Assembly (NCBI GenBank): GCA_015061885.1
Contig: SUVS01000023.1
Location: 1 to 42,814 of the forward strand
Reading direction: 5' to 3'
DNA: 42,814 bases
Source: Lentisphaerota bacterium
GTDB taxonomy: Bacteria; Verrucomicrobiota; Lentisphaeria; Victivallales; Victivallaceae
A program made the position numbers and the translations under genes. This document shows, piece after piece, positions 1-9,244 of this stretch; position 1 is the stretch's first letter, and each line of letters begins with the position of its first letter. Under the pieces are notes generated by a model. The model had not been told where the DNA came from, made no database searches, and saw nothing but the letters and a program-made list of their open reading frames with translations.

Positions 1-263
1 AGATGAATACCGTTATTTCCAACACCGCCGAATGGGGCGAATACAGCAATGGTCCGTTCATCCTGCCGCATGACGAACTCAAGGCCCGCATGAAGGAATC
101 CTTGCGTCGCATCGAACAGGGCGAATTCGCCAAGAAGTGGTTGGAAGAAGCCGGCAACGGTGCCCCCAACCTCAAAGCCGCCCGCGAAGCTCTGGCAGCC
201 CATCCCGCCGAAATCATCGGCAATCACATCCGCAGCATGTTCGAAGTCACTCTCAACAAGTAA
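1..263 (+). CDS. ilvC: Ketol-acid reductoisomerase, C-terminal end (5' truncated by window)
   Basis: This is the tail of acetohydroxyacid isomeroreductase, the NADPH-dependent second step of valine, leucine and isoleucine synthesis. About 87 residues are visible and the frame is open to the left edge, so the ATG at position 3 is an internal methionine and not the start. The visible part matches the all-alpha C-terminal knotted domain: SNTAEWGEYSNGP, then a KARMKESLRRIEQGEFAKKW helix (the family has K.RM...L..I..G.FA..W), and a short C-terminal tail. A strong terminator follows 18 bases after the stop. The neighbouring gene is convergent, so ilvC ends its transcription unit. The catalytic N-terminal Rossmann domain is outside the window. 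Confidence 0.88.
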   Translation, partial: MNTVISNTAEWGEYSNGPFILPHDELKARMKESLRRIEQGEFAKKWLEEAGNGAPNLKAAREALAAHPAEIIGNHIRSMFEVTLNK

Positions 264-280
264 TAGCGGATATATCCAAA

Positions 281-312
281 AAAAACAGCGGTCAAAAGCC
301 GCTGTTTTTTTT
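281..312. terminator. Bidirectional intrinsic terminator between ilvC and adiA
   Basis: A perfect stem ACAGCGG/CCGCTGT (285-291 with 299-305), extendable by A-T pairs, closes a 7-base loop. It is followed by eight or more T on the + strand and preceded by eight A, so it also reads as a terminator on the - strand. It sits between the convergent ilvC (+) and adiA (-) genes. Confidence 0.9.
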
Positions 313-410
313 GTGTTCCGTACAGGCAACTTTTGCCGCTGCCCGCAATGCGGCAACCCGACATACTCTATACTTTTGTAATGTCAGGTGCTTTTTTATT
401 CGCGGGGAGA

Positions 411-2699
411 TTATTTTTTTACGCAAAGTACATTGCAGGTACCGTTGCTCATTTCTGCACCTTCGGTTATATGTTCAAAACCGGGGAAAAGTTTGTTCCA
501 TGACAACAGACTTTTCAGATACGCTATCCGCGGACAATGTGCCCCGCCGAAGTTTTCGCCCGAAAGCAGCATCGGTATCCCCGGCGGATACGGTATTATG
601 CCGCAGGCGGCAGTTCTGCCGTAGAGGTGTTCGCAGGGAACCATTTCCACTTCGTTATTCACGATCTTCATAAATGCTTCACGCGGGAGCATTTCCACTT
701 CCGGCAGAGTGCTGAATGCCGCATTGAGTTTGCTGTTGGGGTCTTCACGCTTGAGATAGTTGAACATGCGGTCACCGAGTTCGTGCAGCCCCATCATGCG
801 GTAAGCATCCGGATAGCTTTGAACTATATCCGGCAATACATCGGCTACCGGGGCATTGTTGTCGTACAGCTCTTTGAACTTTATCAAAGCATTGAGCAAT
901 GTACTCCACTTGCCTTTGGTTATGCCCAGCGAAAAGAGAAACATCAGCTGGAAATCCGTTGTTCGGGTCGGCACTATACCTTGCAGATACAGATAACTGC
1001 TCACCAGTGCTGCCGGTACGCCGGAGGTCTGGAATTTGCCGTCACTGTCCATGCCCGGAGTCAGAATACTGGCTTTTATGGGGTCGAGCATTGCCCAGTT
1101 ATCTTCCAGATCGCTGAATCCGTGCCACTTTGCACCCGGCTCCAATATCCAGCAGCGTTGGTCACTGCACAGCAGATCCCGCGGTGCATCGGCAAAATCA
1201 TAAATATTGCCGGTGCTGTAATCGGTGATGCTTTCTGCATTCCACGGCTTGAAAAACCAGGAGTTGCGGGCGGCATACGAGCGGTGGAGCTTGGCCAGTG
1301 CCTGACGGAAATCCACTGCTTCGGCAATTACATCGCCGGTAAGAGCCGCACCGTTGTTACGCATCATTGCCGCGGCTATATCGTTGGAAGCGGCAATGGC
1401 GTACAATGGCGAAGTTGTGCTGTGCATCATATAGGACTGGTTGAACGAATTGCTGTCCATATACCGGCGGCCCTGCCGGATGTGGATGTACGATGCCTGC
1501 GACAGAGCCGCCAGCAGTTTATGCGTAGAGTGCGTGGCAAACACAGTAGCTCCGGAGTGTTCGGAACTGCTGCCCCGCATGGCGTAGAAATTTTTATACA
1601 TGCCATTGAATTTGGCATAGGCGTACCATGCTTCGTCAAAATGCACCACATCAACGGTTTTGCTTAATTCACCCTCGGTTTTGATCCCGTTGTAGCAAAG
1701 TCCGTCATAAGTGCAGTTGGTCAGCACTGCATAAGCGGCACCCTGGCTTATATCAAAGCGTTCAGAAGCAGTTTTTACTTTGGCGGCAATCGCTTCGGGC
1801 GTCATTTCACTGCGGCGTACCGGGCCGATAATACCATAGCTGTTGCGGCACGGAACCATGTAAACGGGGGTGGCTCCGGTCAGGATCAACCCCTGTTCGA
1901 TGGATTTGTGGCAGTTGCGGTCGCAAACCGCCACTCTGCCGGGGGATAAACACGCCTGCATGACGGTGCGGTTGGAGCCGGAAGTTCCTGCCAGAACTGA
2001 ATAGGATACATCGGAACCGAATGTTTTGGCGACAAGTTTTTCGCTTTCAGCAAAAGCTCCGGTATGATCGAGCAGTGAACCGATGCTGGAGCGTTCAATG
2101 CCCGTGTCGGTACGGAAAAGGTTTTCGCCGTAAAAATCGAAAAACTTTTTGCCTGCCGGACTTTTGGTAAAACCGATACCTCCCTGATGTCCCGGTGCCG
2201 CCCAGGAGTATTCGTGCTGCTGTTCGTTATACTCCCAGACTGCTTTCATTAAAGGCGGCAGCAGATTATTGCGGTAACGCTCCACTGCGGAAGCGATCCT
2301 GCCGGCGATAAAGTCCGGGCTGTCTTCAAAGATCCAGACCAGTTCGCTGGAGTAACGGAGCATATCCAGCGAAATCATTTCCACGCATTTTTCGCGGTCA
2401 GCCAAAAGAAAGACCGGCACTTTCCGCTGATAATGTTTGAGTTTATCGAGCAGAGCCAACGCCGGAGAACGGTTGTTTTTATCGCCGCAGAGATCACTTG
2501 CCAGCAGCAGACAATCCAGATCCATATCGTTGCTGACCAGCGGCATGGCATCGTTACAGGAATACGCCCTGAATACATTCATACGACGGGATTTCAACGC
2601 ATTTTCCAGCCGGTTGAGCTGAACACGCATTATTTCACTGCGATGGATACAGGGGTCTTCCACAATCAATACATGATAATTTTCAAGAGCTTCGAGCAT
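411..2699 (-). CDS. adiA: Biodegradative arginine decarboxylase
   Basis: A 762-residue fold-type I PLP decarboxylase of the inducible Orn/Lys/Arg family. It converts arginine to agmatine and CO2 in the cytosol, consuming a proton. Order of parts: an N-terminal receiver-like wing domain (about 1-130), the PLP domain with APGHQGG at 168-174, HFDEAWYAYAKF at 353-364, and the Schiff-base lysine in ATHSTHK (K394), then the C-terminal domain with IPYPPGIPMLLSGENFG. The sequence follows Escherichia coli AdiA closely in the core (FATHSTHKLL.ALSQASYIH, TSPLYAI.ASND), more so than the lysine or ornithine enzymes, and the length fits AdiA. GAGGTG precedes the ATG. The antiporter gene lies 12 bases upstream on the same strand, so the two form an acid-resistance pair. 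Substrate is inferred from similarity. Confidence 0.87.
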   Translation of the reverse strand: MLEALENYHVLIVEDPCIHRSEIMRVQLNRLENALKSRRMNVFRAYSCNDAMPLVSNDMDLDCLLLASDLCGDKNNRSPALALLDKLKHYQRKVPVFLLADREKCVEMISLDMLRYSSELVWIFEDSPDFIAGRIASAVERYRNNLLPPLMKAVWEYNEQQHEYSWAAPGHQGGIGFTKSPAGKKFFDFYGENLFRTDTGIERSSIGSLLDHTGAFAESEKLVAKTFGSDVSYSVLAGTSGSNRTVMQACLSPGRVAVCDRNCHKSIEQGLILTGATPVYMVPCRNSYGIIGPVRRSEMTPEAIAAKVKTASERFDISQGAAYAVLTNCTYDGLCYNGIKTEGELSKTVDVVHFDEAWYAYAKFNGMYKNFYAMRGSSSEHSGATVFATHSTHKLLAALSQASYIHIRQGRRYMDSNSFNQSYMMHSTTSPLYAIAASNDIAAAMMRNNGAALTGDVIAEAVDFRQALAKLHRSYAARNSWFFKPWNAESITDYSTGNIYDFADAPRDLLCSDQRCWILEPGAKWHGFSDLEDNWAMLDPIKASILTPGMDSDGKFQTSGVPAALVSSYLYLQGIVPTRTTDFQLMFLFSLGITKGKWSTLLNALIKFKELYDNNAPVADVLPDIVQSYPDAYRMMGLHELGDRMFNYLKREDPNSKLNAAFSTLPEVEMLPREAFMKIVNNEVEMVPCEHLYGRTAACGIIPYPPGIPMLLSGENFGGAHCPRIAYLKSLLSWNKLFPGFEHITEGAEMSNGTCNVLCVKK

Positions 2700-2711
2700 A
2701 AAAACACCTCA

Positions 2712-4220
2712 TTACAAATTTTCTGCTTTTTGTGTCCACTTGTGAATCAATTTTTCTGCCCCGGGGTCATGATCGGTCTGCCAGACCAATGCCCCCAGTG
2801 CAATGGCAATAATAATGATTGCGGCAATAAGTTCCCTGACCGTAAAATAGGGTTCCGGGACGCTGTTTTCAGATTGTTCCCGGCGATTTTCGTGCCGTGC
2901 TTTGCAGAAAACTATTATCCCCAACGCCATAAACCAGAACGCCATCGCCAGATAGTTCAACCCGGCGGCGTAGATCATCCACAACGCGTAAAGCGTACCG
3001 GCTATACCGCAGATCAGGGCAAACATTCTGCCGGTTGCCGCTGTTTTGGGGTATTTGTTCCGGGCACATATCTGCCAGAGGTAGGCGGTACTGGCAAGAT
3101 AGGGCGGCAGGATCATCACTGCGGTGATGGAAAGCATGGTGTTCCACGCATTGTTGGCAAAATATACAAAGATCATGGCAAGCTGCATGAGAAAACTGGT
3201 AACAAAAAGCGAAACATCCGGGGCCCCGACTTTGTTTTCGTGGGCAAATATTTTGGGGAAAGTGCCGTCTTTTGCCGCCTGATAGGGTATTTCGACCACC
3301 ATGATCGTAAAAGCAAGCCACGAGGTCAGCAAGGCAATGATCACTCCGAGATTCATCAGCCAGCCGCCCCAGGTACCGACAACCGAACTCAAAACCGGCG
3401 CAGTGGAAGGATTGGCAAGATTGGACAATTCGCTTTGAGTCATTCTGCCGAAAGGCAATACTGAAAGCAATACATACACTGTAAGGCAGAGGGCAAAACC
3501 GGCAATCGTGGCTGTGCCGACCGCGTGCTGATTGCGGGCTCTGCCGGAGATGACCACTGCCCCTTCAATACCGATAAACGCCCAGAGCGTTACCAGCATG
3601 GTGGATTTGATCTGGCCGAGCATACTGCCCAGCGGTTTGGCTCCGGTTGCCGGTGTGCCGGAAAAGGCTTCGGTAAACAGCGACCAGCGGAAAGCAAAAA
3701 GCATTATCAATATAAATATAAAGATAGGTACAAGTTTGGCAACTGTACCGATAACATTGATCGCCGCCGCCTGATGAGTGCCGCGTAAGACCAGAAAACA
3801 CATCACCCAGATGACCACCGATCCGCCGATGATGGAGTAAATATTGTTGCCGCCGGTAAAAACGCCGGGGAAAAAGTAGTTCATGGCATCCATGAGCAAT
3901 ACGGCATAACCCACATTGCCGAAAACATTGCTCAAATAATATGCCCACGCCATCTGAAATCCGGCAAATCTGCCGAATCCCAACCGGGCATAAGTGTAAA
4001 TACCCGCCGCCGCATCGGGCCGGACATCCGAAAGCGTCCGGAAGGTGTTGGCAAGAAAAAAGATACCGATACCGGTAATGATCCACGCCAACAATACCGC
4101 AGTAAGACCGGCACTTTGAGCCATATTCTGCGGCAGACTGAATATCCCGCCGCCGATCATGGCACTGACGACAATGGCTGTGAGGGCAAGAGCCCCCAGT
4201 TTCTGATTAACTTTGTTCAT
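2712..4220 (-). CDS. APC-family basic amino acid antiporter (arginine/agmatine type)
   Basis: A 502-residue inner-membrane transporter of the amino acid-polyamine-organocation superfamily, with about 12-13 hydrophobic helices. The first helix holds SAMIGGGIFSLP, the family's unwound G-rich substrate loop (G-S/G-G-I-F). It is longer than AdiC (about 445 residues) and nearer ArcD/LysI-type exchangers (about 480); an extra C-terminal helix is present near residues 465-485. It is the first gene of an operon with adiA: AGGAGG precedes its ATG and adiA begins 12 bases after its stop. Context makes arginine-in/agmatine-out exchange the best guess, giving proton export together with adiA. Arginine/ornithine or lysine/cadaverine exchange cannot be excluded from sequence alone. 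Confidence 0.8.
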   Translation of the reverse strand: MNKVNQKLGALALTAIVVSAMIGGGIFSLPQNMAQSAGLTAVLLAWIITGIGIFFLANTFRTLSDVRPDAAAGIYTYARLGFGRFAGFQMAWAYYLSNVFGNVGYAVLLMDAMNYFFPGVFTGGNNIYSIIGGSVVIWVMCFLVLRGTHQAAAINVIGTVAKLVPIFIFILIMLFAFRWSLFTEAFSGTPATGAKPLGSMLGQIKSTMLVTLWAFIGIEGAVVISGRARNQHAVGTATIAGFALCLTVYVLLSVLPFGRMTQSELSNLANPSTAPVLSSVVGTWGGWLMNLGVIIALLTSWLAFTIMVVEIPYQAAKDGTFPKIFAHENKVGAPDVSLFVTSFLMQLAMIFVYFANNAWNTMLSITAVMILPPYLASTAYLWQICARNKYPKTAATGRMFALICGIAGTLYALWMIYAAGLNYLAMAFWFMALGIIVFCKARHENRREQSENSVPEPYFTVRELIAAIIIIAIALGALVWQTDHDPGAEKLIHKWTQKAENL

Positions 4221-4287
4221 TTATTCCTCCTGGTTTAGAGCCTGAAAAATAGACTTGCCAAAAAGAATAAATGTTGCAAAGCATAGT

Positions 4288-4565
4288 CCGCCACATACGG
4301 TTCGCCTCTGTCACACTCCGGCGTGGCAAGCGGGCGGTATTGTGTGTGGCGGCTTTTTATGGAAGAATATGGAAGAATATGGGAAAAATATGAGAAAGTG
4401 TGATGATACCTTGCCGCCTGTGTTCGCCGCATACGCGGGCAGTATAGTATATGGGCACCTGATGCCGCCGGGAGGTGTTGACGGGCTGTACGCTTGGTAT
4501 TGCTTGCCGGTTTGGAGCGTCAAGAGGCTGTAAAACTCTCAAATATTCTCAAAGTTTCTCAATCT
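4288..4565. repeat. Mosaic dispersed repeat, copy A
   Basis: This gene-free stretch between two - strand operons is built from modules that recur elsewhere in the window. Module 1 (4312-4347, with CTCCGGCGTGGCAA) recurs inverted at 37465-37500. Module 2 (4410-4447, CTTGCCGCCTGTGTTCGCCG onwards) recurs inverted at 20289-20329. Module 3 (4530-4563, GTAAAACTCTCAAA) recurs inverted at 20216-20230. Between modules 1 and 2 is a tandem ATGGAAGAAT unit (about 4360-4380). CCGCCACAT near 4288 and GTGTGGCGG near 4344 form an arm pair. No convincing coding sequence is present. Confidence 0.75.
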
Positions 4566-4609
4566 ATCGCACGGCAGACAGGCGTTCGCTTTGCGATACC
4601 ATGTCGTAC

Positions 4610-5590
4610 TTATTTACCGCAGAAAGTCCATGCTATGAAAGCGGCGTAAACTGCCAGAAATACAAATCCCTGCCAGCGGTAGAGCTTCTTGCCCGGAAGC
4701 ATGAAAAGGAGCAGCAGCAATGCAACTGCGTTCATTATTATCATCGCTGTAAAACTGTTTTTGCCGTCGCCGGTCAGCGGACTTACCACCGAACAGCAGC
4801 CGATAATCAATACTATATTGTATATACAGCTGCCGATGATGTTGCCCAGGGCTATATCATCACGCTTTTTCAATACGCCGGAAATCGTTACTGCCAATTC
4901 CGGCAGACTGGTACCGATCGCCACCACGGTCAGCGAGATCATCAGCGGATCGACCCCCATTTTTGCGGCACTCCACACCACGGTATCGACCATGAGTTTG
5001 GCCCCGGAGGTAATCATTATCAGAGCAAGAACGATCAATCCGGAGGCTTTGGAACGGGGCATTACCGGTGCGTCGTCATCTTCGGTTGAATCATCTCCGT
5101 TGGATTTACAGCAGAGTATGTAACTGTATATACCGCAAAGCACCAGCAGAACTATCCCGCTGATGCGGCCGAATCCGAATCTGCTTCCGGAAATATCAAT
5201 GCCGAACCAGTACCATACCATTAAACCGATACCCAATGCCAGCAGAAACATCATATCCCGCCAGACCACCTGCCGTTTGAAGCCGATCGCTCCACCCAGC
5301 ACCAATCCGGCACCGAGGATCAACGCAATATTTGCCGTATTACTGCCGACAATGTTGCCGATAATAAAGTTACTTTCGCCGTAAAACGCCGCACACAAAC
5401 TCGATGCCAGCTCCGGCAGGCTTGTGCCGATACTCACTAATGTAAGCCCGATAACCAGCTCCGGTACGCCGAAACTGCGTGCCAATGCCGCCGCGGCATC
5501 CACAAACCAGTCACTGCCTTTGACCAGAATCGTCACACCGATAACAAAAAGTATGATGTTTATCAAAAAATATTCAGTAGTAAATGCCAT
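4610..5590 (-). CDS. Ca2+/Na+ antiporter (CaCA family, YrbG-like)
   Basis: A 326-residue inner-membrane cation exchanger with about ten hydrophobic helices in two inverted halves. Both alpha repeats are clear: GLTLVSIGTSLPELASS followed by GNIVGSNTANI (about 48-88) and SLTVVAIGTSLPELAVT followed by GNIIGSCIYNI (about 219-259). The acidic residue in each GTSLPE binds the cation in this family. An acidic cytosolic loop (about 163-175) separates the halves. It starts 13 bases after the stop of the upstream kinase gene, so it is the third gene of the metK operon. The Shine-Dalgarno is weak. The transported ion pair is known for the family, not shown here. Confidence 0.86.
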   Translation of the reverse strand: MAFTTEYFLINIILFVIGVTILVKGSDWFVDAAAALARSFGVPELVIGLTLVSIGTSLPELASSLCAAFYGESNFIIGNIVGSNTANIALILGAGLVLGGAIGFKRQVVWRDMMFLLALGIGLMVWYWFGIDISGSRFGFGRISGIVLLVLCGIYSYILCCKSNGDDSTEDDDAPVMPRSKASGLIVLALIMITSGAKLMVDTVVWSAAKMGVDPLMISLTVVAIGTSLPELAVTISGVLKKRDDIALGNIIGSCIYNIVLIIGCCSVVSPLTGDGKNSFTAMIIMNAVALLLLLFMLPGKKLYRWQGFVFLAVYAAFIAWTFCGK

Positions 5591-5603
5591 GAACCTAACC
5601 TTT

Positions 5604-6587
5604 TCAAATCAAAGTTTTTACTCTTGCCCAGGCTTCGTCGGAGATCGCTGCTCCGAAAACCTGCACGGTTTCTGCCGCCAGAGCCGCACCTGTTTTACCG
5701 CATCCGGCGGCATCTTTTCCGGCGAGCAATCCGTAGAGGAATCCGGCGGCAAAAGAATCACCGGCGGCAGTGGTATCTATTGCATCAACTTTATTGGCGG
5801 GAATAAACACTGCCCCGTCGCCGCAATCCGCCCATGCACCTTTTTCGCCCAGTTTGACCACGGCAACTTTGCACAGTTTCCGCAACTGCTGCAACTGTTC
5901 TTCCGGCGGTAACTGCCCCAGCAGGGCATCGGCTTCGTCGCTGTTGGCAAAGACTATATCCACAAAATCTTCCAACAACTTCAATATTGCCGGTTTGAAA
6001 GCTCTGACTACTTCAAAACTTGCCAGATCAAGGCTTATCAGACAGCCGGCCGATTGGGCCGTTTGCATAAGGTAACGCAGTTTTTCTTCGGAATGAGCCA
6101 AAAGATAACCTTCGAGATGTGCCAGTGTATATCCGGCAAAATCCTTTTCCGAAACATCTGCCGGATCAAACTCCAATGCCGCCGCCAGTGCCGGACGCAT
6201 GGTGCGTTCCGCATCGGGCGTTACCAGGCAGATGCAATGACCGGTCGGCGAATTTTTGCTGTAACGCAATGCGTGCGATGATCCGCCGGCTTTCTCCAGT
6301 TCGGATCGGTAAAATGCCCCGGCTTCATCTTCTCCGGCAGTGCCCAGCAAAGCGGTCTTTACTCCGAAATGAGCCAGATCAAAGAGCGTATTGCCCGCCG
6401 AACCGCCGGGGGAACGGCGGACTCCGGCATTATCGAGCAAACGCAATATCCGCTCCAGTTCAGCATTGTCGATCATGACCATGCCGCCCTTGTCGCCGGA
6501 TACATTTTTCAGAAACTCATCGCTGACTTGAGCGATCAAATCAACGATGGGCGAACCGACACCGATTGCTGAAAAGTCTTTTTTCAT
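5604..6587 (-). CDS. PfkB-family carbohydrate/nucleoside kinase (adenosine-kinase-like)
   Basis: A 327-residue ribokinase-fold kinase. The N-terminal signature appears as PGGSAGNT (60-67), and the C-terminal ATP/anion-hole signature as DTTAAGDSFAAGFLYG (271-286), with D277 as the expected catalytic base. The substrate is not fixed by motifs: this branch contains adenosine kinases and fructokinases. The gene starts only 3 bases after the metK stop. S-adenosylmethionine use ends in S-adenosylhomocysteine and adenosine, so adenosine salvage to AMP is a sensible but unproven role. The ATG is set by continuous homology from residue 5 (FSAIGVGSPIVD). Confidence 0.82.
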   Translation of the reverse strand: MKKDFSAIGVGSPIVDLIAQVSDEFLKNVSGDKGGMVMIDNAELERILRLLDNAGVRRSPGGSAGNTLFDLAHFGVKTALLGTAGEDEAGAFYRSELEKAGGSSHALRYSKNSPTGHCICLVTPDAERTMRPALAAALEFDPADVSEKDFAGYTLAHLEGYLLAHSEEKLRYLMQTAQSAGCLISLDLASFEVVRAFKPAILKLLEDFVDIVFANSDEADALLGQLPPEEQLQQLRKLCKVAVVKLGEKGAWADCGDGAVFIPANKVDAIDTTAAGDSFAAGFLYGLLAGKDAAGCGKTGAALAAETVQVFGAAISDEAWARVKTLI

Positions 6588-6590
6588 AGT

Positions 6591-7784
6591 TCAGCAGAAT
6601 TTCTTTGCCGCAGCCTGAAGTTCTGCGGTCTTATCGGTCTTTTCCCACGGGAAACAGCTTCTTCCGAAGTGCCCGTAAGCGGCGGTATCCTGATAACTCC
6701 AGCCGTTTTTGGCAGGATATTTGAGCTGCAGAGTGTTGATGATCGCCGCCGGACGCATGTCAAAGACTTCACGCACGACTTTTTCGAGTTGGTCATCGGT
6801 GATTTTGCCGGTGTTGTAGGTGGCAACATTTATGCTCAAGGGTTCTGCAACGCCGATAGCGTATGCCACCTGGATTTCGCACTTGTCAGCCAGACCGGCG
6901 GCTACGATATTTTTGGCAATGTAACGGCACATGTACGCCGCTGAACGGTCAACCTTGCTGGGGTCTTTGCCGGAGAATGCACCGCCGCCGTGGGAGCCGA
7001 CGCCGCCGTAGGTATCGACAATGATTTTTCTGCCGGTCAAACCGGTATCGCCGTGGGGGCCGCCGACTTCAAATTTACCGGTGGGATTGACGAAGTATTT
7101 GATCTCTTTTTTACGCAGTTCAGCGGGAATAACCTGTTCAACAACTTCTTTGACCAGAGCTTCGAGGTCTTCACGCACCATGTCGGGCGTGTGCTGATGC
7201 GATACGACCACGGTTTCCACCGCAACGGGTTTACCGTTTTCGTAGGCAATGGAGATCTGGCTCTTGCTGTCGGGCCGCAGATAGCTGTATTTTGCCGGTT
7301 CGCTGTGGCGGCGGCGGGCAAGTTCCTCCACGATACGGTGTGAATAATGGATGGTTGCGGGCATCAGTTCAGGGGTTTCGTTGCTGGCATAGCCGAACAT
7401 CATGCCCTGGTCGCCGGCACCCTGTTCAGCATACATGCCTTCGCCTTCGGTAACGCCTTGCGAAATATCCGGCGACTGCTTGTGGATGGCAACCATGACT
7501 TTGGCATTGTCCGCAGAAAAACCGACATTGGCATCCACATAGCCGATCTTGCGGACTACATCAAGTGCGACTTCCTGCCAGTTGACCTTGCTTTTGGTGG
7601 TTATTTCGCCGGAAATAACGATCAGATCGGTGGTTGCCAGCGTTTCGCAGGCAACGCGGCTTTCGGGATCGTCTTTCAAACACGCGTCGAGTATGGCATC
7701 GGAGATCTGATCGCAGACTTTGTCCGGATGACCTTCGGAAACCGATTCAGAGGTGAAAATGTGAGGTACGCTGATCTTGCTCAT
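6591..7784 (-). CDS. metK: S-adenosylmethionine synthetase
   Basis: A 397-residue enzyme making S-adenosylmethionine from methionine and ATP in the cytosol; length is normal for the family. Hallmarks: [20 protein letters not shown] near the N-terminus, the ATP signature [12 protein letters not shown], and the P-loop-like [19 protein letters not shown]. The start is supported by GGAAGGA eight bases upstream. It leads an operon with the PfkB kinase and the cation exchanger. The 5' leader is short (about 50 bases from the predicted start of transcription) and too small for a SAM riboswitch; none was recognised. Confidence 0.97.
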   Translation of the reverse strand: MSKISVPHIFTSESVSEGHPDKVCDQISDAILDACLKDDPESRVACETLATTDLIVISGEITTKSKVNWQEVALDVVRKIGYVDANVGFSADNAKVMVAIHKQSPDISQGVTEGEGMYAEQGAGDQGMMFGYASNETPELMPATIHYSHRIVEELARRRHSEPAKYSYLRPDSKSQISIAYENGKPVAVETVVVSHQHTPDMVREDLEALVKEVVEQVIPAELRKKEIKYFVNPTGKFEVGGPHGDTGLTGRKIIVDTYGGVGSHGGGAFSGKDPSKVDRSAAYMCRYIAKNIVAAGLADKCEIQVAYAIGVAEPLSINVATYNTGKITDDQLEKVVREVFDMRPAAIINTLQLKYPAKNGWSYQDTAAYGHFGRSCFPWEKTDKTAELQAAAKKFC

Positions 7785-7835
7785 AGTTGTATCCTTCCCT
7801 TTTTCTTTGAACTTTTTGCATATTATTCACACTAT

Positions 7836-7864
7836 AATATAATCTTTGTTGACACTTTTTACAA
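7836..7864 (-). promoter_or_regulatory. Predicted sigma-70 promoter for the metK operon
   Basis: Read on the - strand, TTGTAA (7859-7864) and TATATT (7836-7841) are separated by exactly 17 bases, in the AT-rich spacer between metK and the divergent terminase gene. Confidence 0.6.
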
Positions 7865-7904
7865 TTTTATATCACCAAAAAACTTTATTTATTGTTACTT
7901 TATC

Positions 7905-9158
7905 ATGAAAAAATTTGAAAAAACTTTTGCCCAGCAACAGGCATTGAAATTGTTGCAGAGTTCCGCCCGTCATATTTTGCTCTACGGCGGCAGTCGTTCC
8001 GGCAAGACCTTTATATTGGTCTATGCCCTGTTGGTACGGGCGTTGAAAGCTCCCGGCAGCCGCCATGCAGTATTGCGTTTCCACGGCAATGGAGCAAGGT
8101 ATGCCGTCGGTTTTGACACGCTGCCCAAAGTCATAAATATTGCGTTCCCCGGTTTGAAAGCTGAATATATAAAAAGCGACAACTGTTTTATATTGCCCAA
8201 CCGCTCCGAAATCTGGTTGGGCGGGCTGGATGCCGATGAGCGTGCCGACCGGATCCTGGGCCGGGAATTTGCCACACTTTATTTTAATGAGTGTTCCGAA
8301 ATACCTTATTCGGGCATCACCACCGCCCTGACGCGGCTTGCCCAGAAAACCATACTGGTCAACCGGGCATATTACGACTGCAATCCATCCGGCAAAAGCC
8401 ACTGGAGCTACAAACTTTTCGTTGATAAAACCGAGCCGGAAAGCGGTCAAATGCTCCGCAATCCGGATAATTATGCGTGTATGCTCATGAACCCGCAGGA
8501 CAACCGGGCAAATCTGCCGGCAGGTTACATAGAACAAACGCTGGAAAACCTCTCCGAACGGCAAAGACAGCGTTTTTTAAACGGCATCTGGCAGGACGAA
8601 AATCCGGATGGCCTGTGGAATTCCGCCATGCTCAATAAAGCCCGCTATACGGGCAAACTGCCCGATATGCAGGAAGTCGTGATCGGGGTCGATCCCGCCG
8701 TTACCGGCAATATAAAAAGTGACCTTACCGGCATTATCGTTGCCGGAAAAAGTGCCGATGGCAGATTTTTTGTGCTGGAAGATGCCAGTTTACGCACTTC
8801 GCCCCTGCAATGGGCTTTGCAGATAAAGAAACTCTATAATTTTTATCAGGCCGACCGGGTGATCGGCGAAGTCAATCAGGGCGGCGATCTTATTGAAATG
8901 ACTTTGCATCAGACTGAACCGGATATTCCTTTCAAGGCTGTCCGGGCAACAAGGGGCAAATTTCTGCGTGCCGAACCGGTGGCGGCCTTGTACGAGCAGG
9001 GCAAAGTCTTCCATGCCGGGTATTTTACGGAACTGGAAGATCAGATGCTCAATTACCGTCCCGGCAGTGCCAAAAGTCCTGACCGGATGGATGCTCTGGT
9101 CTGGGCATTGAGTTATCTGGCAGAAAAAAGCAGTCTTCCACGCATGATTATTGCATAA
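7905..9158 (+). CDS. Orphan phage terminase large subunit (ATPase-nuclease)
   Basis: A 417-residue TerL-type DNA packaging motor. Walker A is GGSRSGKT (28-35) near the N-terminus; the Walker B/catalytic strand is TLYFNECSEI (E129). The RNase H-like nuclease half keeps DPAVTG (D263), GEVNQGG (E322) and SPDRMDALVWAL (D396), so both activities look intact. It resembles the PBSX/Terminase_6 group (COG5323). The start is the ATG at 7905, because homology begins there and the longer upstream frame overlaps metK antisense. No good Shine-Dalgarno is visible. No portal, protease, capsid or small terminase gene is nearby: neighbours are metK and an NAD(P)HX repair gene. It may be a domesticated remnant or part of a dispersed gene-transfer-agent set. 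Confidence 0.87.
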   Translation: MKKFEKTFAQQQALKLLQSSARHILLYGGSRSGKTFILVYALLVRALKAPGSRHAVLRFHGNGARYAVGFDTLPKVINIAFPGLKAEYIKSDNCFILPNRSEIWLGGLDADERADRILGREFATLYFNECSEIPYSGITTALTRLAQKTILVNRAYYDCNPSGKSHWSYKLFVDKTEPESGQMLRNPDNYACMLMNPQDNRANLPAGYIEQTLENLSERQRQRFLNGIWQDENPDGLWNSAMLNKARYTGKLPDMQEVVIGVDPAVTGNIKSDLTGIIVAGKSADGRFFVLEDASLRTSPLQWALQIKKLYNFYQADRVIGEVNQGGDLIEMTLHQTEPDIPFKAVRATRGKFLRAEPVAALYEQGKVFHAGYFTELEDQMLNYRPGSAKSPDRMDALVWALSYLAEKSSLPRMIIA

Positions 9159-9174
9159 AACCAACTCTGTAAAA

Positions 9175-9203
9175 TTGCTTTTCCGCCAATGGCAATGTAT
9201 AAT
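9175..9203 (+). promoter_or_regulatory. Predicted sigma-70 promoter for the NAD(P)HX repair gene
   Basis: TTGCTT (9175-9180) and a perfect TATAAT (9198-9203) are separated by 17 bases, 41 bases before the ATG at 9245. GGAG precedes that ATG. Confidence 0.7.
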
Positions 9204-9244
9204 AAGAAGTATGATAAAAGGCAGTTGCAATTTGGAGTTTTTTT

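Noticed and set aside
537-1667. Long + strand frame opposite adiA (376 residues)
   Set aside because: It is a shadow of the clear adiA gene on the - strand; no ribosome binding site and no domain motif.
7347-7904. Upstream extension of the terminase frame
   Set aside because: It runs antisense through metK and its promoter; terminase similarity begins at the ATG at 7905.
7785-7904. SAM riboswitch before metK
   Set aside because: The leader after the predicted start of transcription is only about 50 bases, and no conserved riboswitch core or terminator stem is seen.
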